Positions 13,215 to 23,652 of a stretch of 64,000 nucleotides of DNA are shown here, piece after piece. Positions within the stretch are counted from its first letter, which is position 1; each line of letters starts with the position of its first letter. This stretch comes from Cadophora sp. MPI-SDFR-AT-0126. Lineage: Eukaryota; Ascomycota; Leotiomycetes; Helotiales; Ploettnerulaceae. The notes under the pieces are model-generated. The model had not been told where the DNA came from. It made no database searches and saw only the letters and a program-made list of their open reading frames with translations. The DNA is taken from contig JAGMVK010000001.1 of assembly GCA_020747065.1 (NCBI GenBank), forward strand, positions 2,914,001 through 2,978,000, in the 5' to 3' direction. Made by a program: the position numbers and the translations under genes.

Positions 13215-14182
13215 GCAGGGACATAAATTTTGTCGATTATTTAGCAAGGCGTTAGGGGCGGCTTCTCTTGTCAATTCTTCAGAAGTATCCAACGGGATAC
13301 TGCCTCCTCACAAACATGATTGGTAGGCCCTCACATCGCTCTCGCTCTGCTGCAATGCATGGCTTCTACGAGTGCCAGATATTCCATTCATATCGTCCAG
13401 ACAGCGACATTGTCGATGAGTCTGTTCTAATATCTCTTTTACTCCACAACTATGCTGATCTTCGTACCAGGTGATCCACTATGGCGGAAAGTACGACTTG
13501 ACGTCGCGACGTATTCCGATTCGTTGTATGTAGAGCTCAACATGACATACTTCTTAGCAGGGGTAACAAATCCATCATTCTTGGCCGTGCGCTCACCTGT
13601 GCATTTGATGTTCTCATGAATCAGCGTTGAAATGCTAGTGGATGCACCATTGTACAAAATTCTGGCCAACCTCTAGGATTGTGCTCGGACTTTGTGTGTG
13701 GAATATTTACCACTTGCACCAAATATCTATCCCAAGTTCATTCGGAAGGCCAGGCCCAGAATCTTTCGCGATATATCACAAAACTAGCCCTCTAGCAAAT
13801 TCCCGGCGATTGGCTTTTGGAATCCCTCGGGGTGAGGACCCATCCAAATTGCCAACAAGGTAATATGGTAGTCTAGCCAGTGGCCTGAGGATGTCTCGTA
13901 CATAAGAAGCGACTGAGTCTGTTTCCGGTATGTTTTATGGGTTTGAACCTGCAGCAGATACTGAAATATTTGAAAGAGAAGTTCTTAGGCGAGCGAAGGC
14001 TAACTGCGACATGATATAGGTGGCCCGTGTAGTCCAATCGTAACAGAGTACAGACTCACGTTTGCAACTTTCTACACCTGGAATCCAGCTGTAGGTTCAA
14101 ATTGCGAGAATCTTTGGTTAAGGTGTCATGGAAAAGATAATTTGGCCATTAAGTTCCGCGACGTGGAATATATGTTGTAATC
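13215..14182. other. Intergenic stretch, no supported gene
   Basis: Lies between the 3' ends of dim1 (+) and the unknown gene on the - strand. Only short, domain-free open frames are present. A tRNA B-box-like string near 14090 is not backed by an acceptor stem. Confidence 0.5.
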
Positions 14183-15110
14183 TCAAGCAGGCCTGTGAAA
14201 TTGAGTTGGATTTGAAAGCATAATGTGTAACGAGTCCGTTATCAGTCTATCGGACTGTCCAAATTCTCCCATTGCCATCCCTGCATCGAGCCCGCCTTCG
14301 CACCAGAAGGTAGGTACGAATTCCACCGCAATCGTTAGATAGCCCTTGTACCCAGTATCATCCTCATCCTGTTCTGCTTCATCCAAAGGACCATACTCTG
14401 GATCTATCGCATAGACGAACGGCATTTGCGATTCTGTGGCCTGTCTCAGCACAGAATCAACAACTTCGTCATTGATCATGAGCAAAAAGTGCGGAGTTGG
14501 CCTCTCGGTTCTGATTCTGGTTCTTTGTTGCCAAATACTGCGAACAATTAGCAAGCATTGTAATATTATATCAATAAACGTCTGTAATGAAAGTTTCAAG
14601 TCGGACAAAGTCTTGGAAGATGGGTACAAACTCTCTCAGGTCCGCTATACTCTTCCCCTCCAGCTTCTCATCCTCTACCCAAAACACCTGCCATCTATGC
14701 CTCATGCCTCTGGGGTCGCGGCCTGCTTCCGCGTCCCGTGTCCACCGCTTCATCACCAAAGCCTCAAATTTTTCTTTGAACGCCGCCCATTTCGAGTCAG
14801 AACAATTGCTATAGCTCTGTCGGTAAGCTAGCGTGCCCACTGTGCAAGTGATGTCGGGTGCATAGTTGCTGGTATCGCACTCATCGGCTACGAGTCTAGC
14901 CCAATCCTCCTCTTTCGTATCGTATATTTCGGAATATGAGTTATCGCGCACTAAGGACGATGTCGATATGGTATGGGCAATGGACGCATGAGCTGATGAT
15001 GACGAAGCGTGGGGTATGAAGCAGGCGTGAAGTGAAAGAATACGACGAAGAGGCAAAGAAGGTCGCGAGAATACTATAAGCCTTCTAGTCGTGACGGCAA
15101 TTGGCCGCAT
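14183..15110 (-). CDS. Unknown two-exon protein, possible mitochondrial presequence
   Basis: I do not recognise this gene. The best model joins 15110-14632 to 14537-14183 (94-bp intron, donor GTTTGT, acceptor CGCAG, branch GCTAAT), giving 277 aa. The junction reads ADLRD-IWQQRT and keeps both exons in frame. A second donor, GTTTAT near 14587-14592, lies close by but would shift into a short tail ending at a nearby stop. The first 50 residues are rich in Arg, Ser and Ala with almost no acidic residues, as in a mitochondrial targeting sequence. The body contains KRWTRDAEAG, INDEVVDSVL, AIDPEYGPLDEAE and YKGYLTIAVEFV, which looks like a globular, conserved domain. Splicing and start are uncertain. 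Confidence 0.55.
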
Positions 15111-15694
15111 GGTTCGACATGTGTTATTTGAAGAAGAAATGATGGTGCGATGGTCTTGGTTATAATGGTGTCGGAGATTGGAGGTTGGGAGCTATCCCGC
15201 GTTGAAAAAAAAGCGGCCGACTGAGGCACAGGGCGACCCTGCGATAACTCTGTAATTTGTACTATGATTACCTTGAAAACTTGCAATAATTCTTGAACTC
15301 AAAGATCGAATAGCTTCTACTTGTCCTATACGAAAAGCATTTAAGTATATTCTTGAAAAAGGCGGAGGAATTATAAGTTAAGTGGACTAGTTTGGGTGTT
15401 CATTATGGGCCTCAAACGGCCACCTTGTTTTCTTTCGACGCGGGCTGGCGAATCAGCCAAGCTTTGCTGTCGCCTCGTAGAATACTTCGTCGGGGAGTGC
15501 AACGAATAAGCGAGACCCCGCGACAACACGCCATTCTAAGTATAGCATTAGTAAGTGTTTAATACACGAGTATTTTGGAAGTCGTGTCAACCTCGACTGG
15601 ATATCTACTCTCATCAATGAACCAGGATCTTGAAGCCTTCAAACAGGAAACCACATTCGCTCATGCCATCCTGTGGGAGAATACTACGGATCGA
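15111..15694. promoter_or_regulatory. Divergent upstream region
   Basis: Sits between the unknown - strand gene and the glycosyltransferase-like + strand gene and should hold both promoters. An in-frame ATG at 15575 could extend the glycosyltransferase-like protein by 40 residues. No clear motif is seen. Confidence 0.35.
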
Positions 15695-16801
15695 ATGTCA
15701 CAGTCACCACCCCCACCTCTGCGAATCGCAGTTTACATATCCGCCCATGGCTACGGCCACCTCGCGAGAACTCAGAACTTCTTAGCCCTTGCCTGCCGTA
15801 CTGGAAAATATGAATTCCATATTCGCACCTCCTCAACACTACATATAAGCAGCCTGGACTACCCTCTACATCCCAATGTCGTGCAGACTAATGCCTACCA
15901 AATCGACGCGAAGAATTCGCTATACGCCCTGGACACCTTTGACTCATCTATACCACAAGCAAAGGAACTGGATTTTCTCAAATACCGCAAGATCCAAGCG
16001 ATAATATCAGATACAGTGTCTTTACCATGTCTCCTCGCACGTTCCCTGGGAATTCCGGCTATTCTCATTACCAACTTCACGTTTGACAGTATATTCCAAG
16101 CCTTATTGGACAGTGCGCCAGACGCAGGTAACAAGGCAAGACTACAGCAGAAAGTCGATGAGATGTCGGGGCAGTACGCACTTGCACACACAATCATACG
16201 TCTACCTGGCCACATCCCGTTCCTATTTAGAGGTCCAAAGATTGTGGACGCCCCAATGCATTCTCGAAAAGCGGAAAGAAGCAGGATTGAGACATTCGCG
16301 AGTCTGGGACTGCGAACTCCGGAAGACACCAACGTCCTACTTCACTGTTTTGGAGGTCACGCTTTAGATGCCCCTGCCGAGGTTCCAGAGCTCCCAGAAG
16401 GATGGATATGTGTAAGTCAAACCATTGACTTCCCACCGCTCTTCCATAAGATAGGCCACGATGTGGATATGCCGGATCTCATCGGAGCTTGTGACGTAGT
16501 CCTTGGGAAGCTTGGCTGGGGCACCTGCAGCGAAGTGATTGGGAATGGATATAAGCCTTTCATCTATGTTCCACGGAGTGCTTTCATTGAGGAGGCTGGG
16601 TTACTGAGTTGGATGCAGACTGCGCATCGGAGAATCGTTCGTCTTGACGTAAAGGATTACGAGAATTCGGTTTGGCTGGGAGCGATCACAGAAGCGCAGA
16701 AGATGACATTGAAGAGACCGGAACTGGAACAAGACTGGGCGGGGAATGAAGACCGCTTGGTCCAGATCCTGGAAGAAACGCTTCGGAATGCGATGAAGTG
16801 A
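15695..16801 (+). CDS. GT-B-fold glycosyltransferase-like protein (MurG/arabinokinase-N type)
   Basis: Single exon of 368 aa from 15695, or 408 aa from the in-frame ATG at 15575. I prefer the later start because the family fold begins directly after it: LRIAVYISAHGYGHLART is the first strand plus a glycine/histidine-rich loop, as in MurG-like transferases and the N-terminal half of plant L-arabinokinase. The C-terminal half has DVVLGKLGWGTCSEVIGNG followed by a hydrophobic strand and an acidic residue, matching the sugar-nucleotide-binding region of GT-B enzymes. No signal peptide or membrane segment is visible, so it is probably cytosolic. The substrate cannot be told from sequence; a sugar-nucleotide-dependent role is an inference. 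Confidence 0.7.
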   Translation: MSQSPPPPLRIAVYISAHGYGHLARTQNFLALACRTGKYEFHIRTSSTLHISSLDYPLHPNVVQTNAYQIDAKNSLYALDTFDSSIPQAKELDFLKYRKIQAIISDTVSLPCLLARSLGIPAILITNFTFDSIFQALLDSAPDAGNKARLQQKVDEMSGQYALAHTIIRLPGHIPFLFRGPKIVDAPMHSRKAERSRIETFASLGLRTPEDTNVLLHCFGGHALDAPAEVPELPEGWICVSQTIDFPPLFHKIGHDVDMPDLIGACDVVLGKLGWGTCSEVIGNGYKPFIYVPRSAFIEEAGLLSWMQTAHRRIVRLDVKDYENSVWLGAITEAQKMTLKRPELEQDWAGNEDRLVQILEETLRNAMK

Positions 16802-17472
16802 CTTTTTGTCTACTTTATAAGTTTGCGATCGAATTCTCGCTAGCCAAAGGAAAGTAAAATAGAGCCAAGCCAAAAAAAAAAATTATACAAGAAGATATTA
16901 TAATAAAAATTAAAGAGAGAGAATCCATAAAAAAAGGTATGGCGTTTATAGTAAGCATATACTACTATTACTATACAATTAGTATAGCTTAGAGAAAGCG
17001 ACTTCGAGCTTGGGATCGGGCTCAGGGCACTCCACTTCAAGACAAGGCCAGGCTTATGTAACCAACGCGTCCAAAAACCTGCAAGCACTTTACACGCATC
17101 GCGAAAACAAGATAACTCATGCCTTCTAGGTACTGTATCCACAGCACAGCACAACACACTGAAATTGACCTCTGTCTTGAGGTACTTGGCCAAGGACATC
17201 TATCAAATGCGCCCTAGACAATTCAGAGAACAGTGCATGTTCTGCCGCCTGTTCTGTCGCAAGCATCCACAATATTGACACCACCCAGTCTTTGTAATGC
17301 GCGTCTCCTAGATTTTCAAACACGACTGGAGCCATGCGCTGAACATGTTGATGCGGATTTCAAAAGTATGAAGTTGAGTTTCTCTCTGAATCTGCGTCAT
17401 GAGGTCTCCCATTCTAACATGCTTCATGTAGTTATACTTCGACTCTGCAGAAAGACCCCTTCTCCAGCCATC
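16802..17472. other. Intergenic, AT-rich, upstream of the mit1-like gene
   Basis: A notably AT-rich patch runs from about 16870 to 16990, with A runs and ATA/TAT triplets, just after the glycosyltransferase-like gene. The rest should contain the promoter of the mit1-like gene. No gene is supported. Confidence 0.45.
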
Positions 17473-20400
17473 ATGGCATCCGAAGATCATGATCATATAT
17501 CAGGTTCCAAGGATCCTAAAGGTGAAAGACGACAAACACCCGAGCAGCAGACGGCACAGAAAGAAGTAGAGACCTCGCCACCTCAGTCGGTCTTGTCGCA
17601 TAGGCCTCGAGGGTCTTCCCAGAAGGCCGCAGAGCCGAAGAAACCAGATTCACTTTCTGTATTGGTTTCTGCGCCCGCACGCCCATGGGAATATCAGCCT
17701 TATCAAGGCGACACTACCGTGGAGACTGTTATCGAGGAGACACAAGGGCCTGGTGGTTCTACATGGTACAAAATCGAGCTCGAAAGTGGGAATAAGAAGA
17801 AGGTACGAAGAGTATTGCGTTGAGATACCTCGACACTTTCTTGATTCATTATAAGCAGTCTGTGTCTGGGGCATCTTTTGCGCTCCAGAGTATCTAGGAA
17901 TGCTTGGATTCAAGTGATCTGTCTACCTCACTGCAATTCAGGATGCTGAAATAGCTGCTGTACCAGGACGAACAAGTAGCCTCTCTATGTCTAGAGAATA
18001 GCCTATCGTGGTGCTATATTGTCACTGTTATTTTACCCTCGTTCGATTTACTTTTCTTCGTATCATGTCTTGACTTTGGAATTTCCGTGCTAGAACACCC
18101 TGTCGCGGGCAAATTCACTTTGATGGCGCATTGAGAGACACCGACTATATAGCATCCCTTTTCTGTGTTCCGACCACGTCCTGGAAACATCTCTTCTTCA
18201 ACGAGCCACGACTGCTTCTCCATTCTTGATTTGGACAAGCAACACACAAGAGCTTCCTTCAGCATACAAACTGTGTGGCCTCATTCCCTCGCTTTTGTTA
18301 TTGAACCTTTTCTGCATCACTGTTTTTTGAGCTCAAGCTTGGGTATCCATTCACCTTTTCTTCTCTTGTTGGAATCCACACTCGTGCTATGATCGAAATA
18401 GGAGACTCGTCTGGACAAGACACCCCAGACTAACTTCTACCAGGTTTCATTAGAAACGCTTCTTCGACTTCGCAATGGTCAAGACGCTCTGAACCTCTTC
18501 AATCACAACACAAGCGCATCTGAAGAGACAGAGCCTGATATGGCTACCCTAGCCAGTAAACGTGTCCGAACTAAGACACCAAATTTCGGTTTCGTGGATA
18601 GTTCTCTTGTCGCTCTTAACTCTGACGATGAGGTCTCCGGCGACCGGTCAATCATCAAGAAACGTCGCCTTGACAAGGGACACGTCTCACTGCTGACAAG
18701 CAAGAGCACTTGGCAGAACAATCGAGTCGACAGCCGCCCGCCTTCTCGCACAATCCATGACGAGGAAAGCTCGGCTTCCGATTTCGATGATCCAAAACCG
18801 GCACGTGTCACAAGATCAGCTCATGCTCGACCTGCCCTCAAAGCGAACACTTCTTTCCAGGACGGTGTGGATGACGACGACGAGGACGAGTTAGCCGGCC
18901 TAGCACACAATGAGAGCGACTCCGACATTGTCTACATGCAACCGAAGCGCTCAAAACGCAACAAACCCCGCCAGACGAGATCACAATCTAAGGGTGACAA
19001 AGTTAAGAGCAGACGCAGGCCCCGAAAAAATGATAGCTCCGCATCCTCACCCGAGCGTGCCCAGCCAAGCCGTCGCTCTGGCCGAGAGAGAGCTACAAAG
19101 GATATGAGAGAGCGGGACATGGATGAAGAGTTATATGCTGATGACGTTACTATCAACAACACTCCCAAGGTCATTAGTATACGCGAAATCTACAAGCTCA
19201 TCGCCAGGGACTTGCCCTTCAGTCGATTTCACAACCAAGCTTGCGATGTCTGCTCAGGTACTGGATCGCACTCTAATAAAGGCACCAGCCCTCTCATTCA
19301 CTGCCAAGGGTGCTCTACGTCCATACACAAAGTCTGTCTCGGATATCGCAGCGGAAGAGAACACATGGTTACCAAAATCGGTCATGAGAACTTTGTTCTA
19401 CAGTGTCGTCGCTGCATTGGTACTTATGAAAAGAAAGACAAGTCCGCACCTCATTTGGACGTCTGCCAGGATTGCAAGAAGCCTGGCCCCGCTTGCGCCG
19501 CCTTTGCTCCCAAAAGAACCCCTAAACAAGAGGAGAAGCTGAGGGAGGAGAACGACGGAGATGATCCTATTACACCGGTGCCTGATGCCTTGGTCAATAA
19601 ATCGGGAAATGTTCTCTTCCGTTGTACCTCCTGCCAACGTGCTTATCACTTTGAGCATCTCCCCTCACTCAAGTCTTCGAAGAAGGCTGAGACCGTGGGC
19701 ATCGATGAGACTCGCGAGAAGCGTTTGAAGGAGTACTCTATCAAGTGGCATTGTAAGGAGTGCTACCAAATGCCTGCGAAGGTCCAGGGACTCGTTGCTT
19801 GGCGACCCGCTGACCGAGAGGGTTACCGTGATGGTCAAACGGTCGATGAATTTCGCGAAGACGAGAAGGAGTATCTTGTCAAGTGGACCGACTTATCCTA
19901 CTTCAAATGCACCTGGATGTCGGGTGCGTGGGTTTGGGGCGTGACCGCTACGACTATGCGAAAAGCCTTTGTCCGTCGTGATGAAGGAATCAATGAAATG
20001 CCGAAGTACACAGAAGAAGAGGCTATTCCTGAGGAATTCCTGAGGATGGAGATCATCTTTGATGTTCAGTATGACGACGAGTTCGAACGCGAATCTGAGG
20101 AAGCCGACAAAGCTGCGATTAACATGGTTGAGCAAGTCTTGGTCAAGTTCCACGGTCTAGGTTACGAAGAGGCTGTTTGGGAGGAGCCGCCTGAGCCGAA
20201 GGATGAAGCACGCTGGACGGACTTTGTCGCGGCTTACAACGAGTATGTTGCTCGAAGATATTTGGAGCCACCAACCGCAGCTATCATGAGCGCCCGTGCA
20301 GAAACTTTTCGGTCTTTAAATTTTGAAAAGGACGTTGAGTTAAAAGAACAGCCGTCTGCTCTGACTGGGGGAAAGATGATGCCCTACCAAATGGAAGGTC

Positions 20401-23400
20401 TCAACTGGTTGTTATACAACTTCCATCAAAAGAAGAATGTCATTCTGGCAGATGAAATGGGACTGGGAAAGACAATTCAATTGATTGCTTTCATGGCTTC
20501 ACTCGTCAAAGATAATCCGGAGGTCAGTCTTGGTAGCTTGACGTGAGTGAATCATGGTTTGCTAACAGATTAGTGCTGGCCTTTCCTCGTTGTTACTCCC
20601 AACTCCACATGCCCTAACTGGCGCCGAGAGATCAAGAAATGGGCCCCCGATCTCCGGGTTGTCGCTTATTATGGCACCAAGAAAGCCCGTGACATGGTCA
20701 TGGAGTATGAGCTCTACCCAGATGGCTGCCGTGACCTTCGAGCCCATATCGTTGTCACTTCTTATGAAGCTCCAGTGGATGATAGCAGTCGATCATTCTT
20801 CAGACGGATCAAATGGGCTGGTATGATTGTCGACGAAGGCCAGCGTTTGAAGAACGACGAGAACCTGCTCTATGTTGCGTTAAAGGCTGTGAAAGCTCCC
20901 TTCCAAGTTCTACTTACTGGCACCCCACTCCAGAACAACAAGCGTGAGCTGTTCAACCTTCTCCAGTTCCTCGACAATTCGATAAATGCCGCTGAGATGG
21001 ACGAGAAATATGCAGAATTGACGAAGGAGAACTTGCCTGAACTGCACGAACTCATCCGTCCATTTTTCTTGAGGTATGCTAGTAGTCAAAATCCACGATC
21101 ACTTGGGAACAGCTTTTACTGATATCACCCCTAGGCGAACCAAGCTTCAAGTACTGAAATTTCTACCTCCTATGGCACAAGTCATACTCCCCGTATCCAT
21201 GAGCGTTGTCCAGAAGAAGCTGTATCGGTCTATCTTGGCAAAGAACCCGGAGCTTATCAAATCTATTCTCGGCCAGTCCAAGACAGTTCTTCGGCCGGCC
21301 GAAAGAGGGAACCTGAACAATATTTTAATGCAGCTCCGGAAGTGTCTCTGTCACCCATTCCTTTACAGCTCGGCCATTGAAGAAATCTCGAAGACAGATT
21401 CTGAGCAAGATGTGCAGCGCAAGCTTGTCGAGGCGTCGTCCAAATTCCAACTGTTGCAAATCATGCTACCAAAACTCAGAGAGAGAGGCCACAGAGTTCT
21501 TCTCTTCAGTCAATTCTTGATGCAACTTGATCTGATTGAGGATTTCTTGAATGGGCTTGATTTACCTTTCCAACGCCTTGATGGCAATGTCGGGTCGTTG
21601 GAGAAACAGAAACGTATCGATGCTTTCAATGCACCGAACTCGAGTCTGTTCGCATTCCTTTTATCAACTCGTGCCGGAGGTGTTGGAATCAACTTAGCAA
21701 CGGCCGACACTGTAATTATCATGGATCCCGACTTCAATCCGCACCAAGATATTCAAGCCCTGTCTCGAGCTCATCGTATCGGGCAAAAGAAAAAGGTACT
21801 GGTCTTTCAATTAATGACAAAGGACAGTGCCGAAGAAAAAATTGTTCAGATCGGTCGCAAGAAGATGGCCCTCGATCAAGCCCTGATCGAGAGCATGGGA
21901 GCTGAAGATGATGCTGGTGTCGACCTGGAATCCATTCTCAGACATGGTGCCCAGGCGCTCTTCAATGACGATGATCGCAATGATATCAGATACGACTCTG
22001 CGTCTGTGGATAAGTTACTGGATCGAACACAAGTCGAGAACACGGACACTAATGAAGAAAAAACCGCAGAGTCCCAATTCTCGTTCGCGCGTGTTTGGGC
22101 TAACGATAAAGGCACCCTTACTGATGATGTTGAAGAGGACAATGCAGATGAAGCTCCTTCAGATCCTTCAGTATGGGACAAGATTCTCAAGCAGAGAGAA
22201 GCAGATGCGGCAGCCGAAGCTGCCAGAAACATGCAGACTTTCGGACGTGGAAAGAGGACTCGTCAGGTAAGTGCTCGAGGTGTTGCTAGTGCAGATCATC
22301 AATATGCTAATTGCATTCTAGGCTGTTAACTACCATAAGTCAAATATGGATGTCGACGACGACCCTTCTCCAATGAAGAAGCTGTCCAAGCGAGGTCCTG
22401 ATGAGTCTGCGAGTGACTTAGACTTCCGTGCTGGTGCCGATTCTGATGGGGATGGAGATGAAGAATCTGATGTTGAGGTATTTGATCCGGGAGAGCTGGA
22501 GCTGCATCAGAATCAGCATGGACGAACAGCCCGGTCGACTCCAATTAAAGGTACGGGCAGAAAGCAAGTTAATCCTGAGAAGGCTACTTCTAGAATCCAG
22601 AAGGCCTGTAGTACGGGCAAGCAAATCACATTACAGCATGCCAAAGCTGGCGAAGCCAAAACGCCCAATCCTTCTAAGCAGAAGCTAGCTACCCAATCTA
22701 TGGCTCCTAGCAAAGCTTCGAAGCAGCAAGTACACCCTTCTAAGCAAATGCTCCTAGCCAAGACTATGGCTTCTAGCAAGGCAACGAAGCGGCAAGTCGC
22801 CTCCAAAGCCAGAGAGGTTGGCTTCGTGCTCAAGGCGAGGGCAGATGAGCCTCAAAAATCAAACTCGTCTCAAGAAGCCTTGCCAAAGAAGACAGAGGCT
22901 GCTGCTAGACATCAATCAGCTCCCTCTCAACTTCAGAATGGCAGCGGAAAGAGCAATGCATCTCAACTTAGAGATGAGTGTGGCAACAGCCCCACCAACA
23001 GAGCTGTTCCTAGAATCTCCAATTCTGTTTTGCATCCAACAATTGACAATCATGTTCAAGCTAATAGAACGTTACCTTCACAGACGCCCTCTGGCCCAAT
23101 CTTCCACACAGCCACTACCAGTCCTCGAACAGGTACGGTAACGCAGGCCCACAGCTCGGACTTGGATACCAGACCGCGCCTCGGACTGAAGATTCGATTC
23201 AAAATGCCACAGGGAGCCCAGCGAGACCCTACTCCGACGGAGCCAGCGAGAATCCCCGTCCACCCCACGCTAATCAAAGCGAAGCCAGATATCAGAGCAG
23301 CGGCAAAACTCAACTGATTTTTCCTACCAATGGACAAGGAACAAGGGAACTGCCAAAGCAGCGACAAAAAATCAGTGCTCCCTGGTGCCCTGAATGTCGT

Positions 23401-23652
23401 TCTGACCACCCAATCGGCCAGTGCCCGATTCGGTCCCAGTTCACCGAGATATGTGACATATGTCGAATGTCACATTGCGGCATGGGCAAATCTTGTCCAA
23501 AGATGTCTTCGGAAGTCCAAATTCGTCTCATGCTCGACTCTCTGAACCGCAGTAAGGAACCCCGTGACCAGATTGATGCCGCGAAGAAGATTCTGGAGAA
23601 GGCACTCATTGATCGAGATCACGAGAGGAAGGCGAGACGAGGCAGATCCTAG
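17473..23652 (+). CDS. mit1: Mit1-type chromatin remodeling ATPase (SHREC/NuRD-like)
   Basis: SNF2-family remodeler resembling fission yeast Mit1, the ATPase of the heterochromatin SHREC complex. Exons: 17473-17802, 18444-20522, 20574-21073, 21135-22266, 22322 onward. The first intron is 641 bp; joining across it completes a chromo-like N-terminal segment ([13 protein letters not shown] then [12 protein letters not shown]). Next come Arg/Lys/Asp-rich disorder, a zf-PHD-like domain (CDVCSGTG, about 377), further Cys/His pairs to about 552, a chromo-like segment and the ATPase (DEMGLGKT about 779, VDEGQ about 888, helicase C with [10 protein letters not shown] and RAHRIGQ). The last exon's frame stops at 23317 (1678 aa). 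A Cys-rich tail ([28 protein letters not shown]) continues in another frame to a stop at 23652, so a small intron or indel is likely near 23130-23320. Confidence 0.88.

Noticed and set aside
14020..14115. tRNA-like stretch with a B-box-like GGTTCAAAT string
   Set aside because: The 5' acceptor-like GGCCCGT has no matching 3' partner and the T stem does not pair.
22818..23141. Third open frame across the Mit1 last exon
   Set aside because: Shadow frame with no Cys motifs; ends before the Cys-rich tail.
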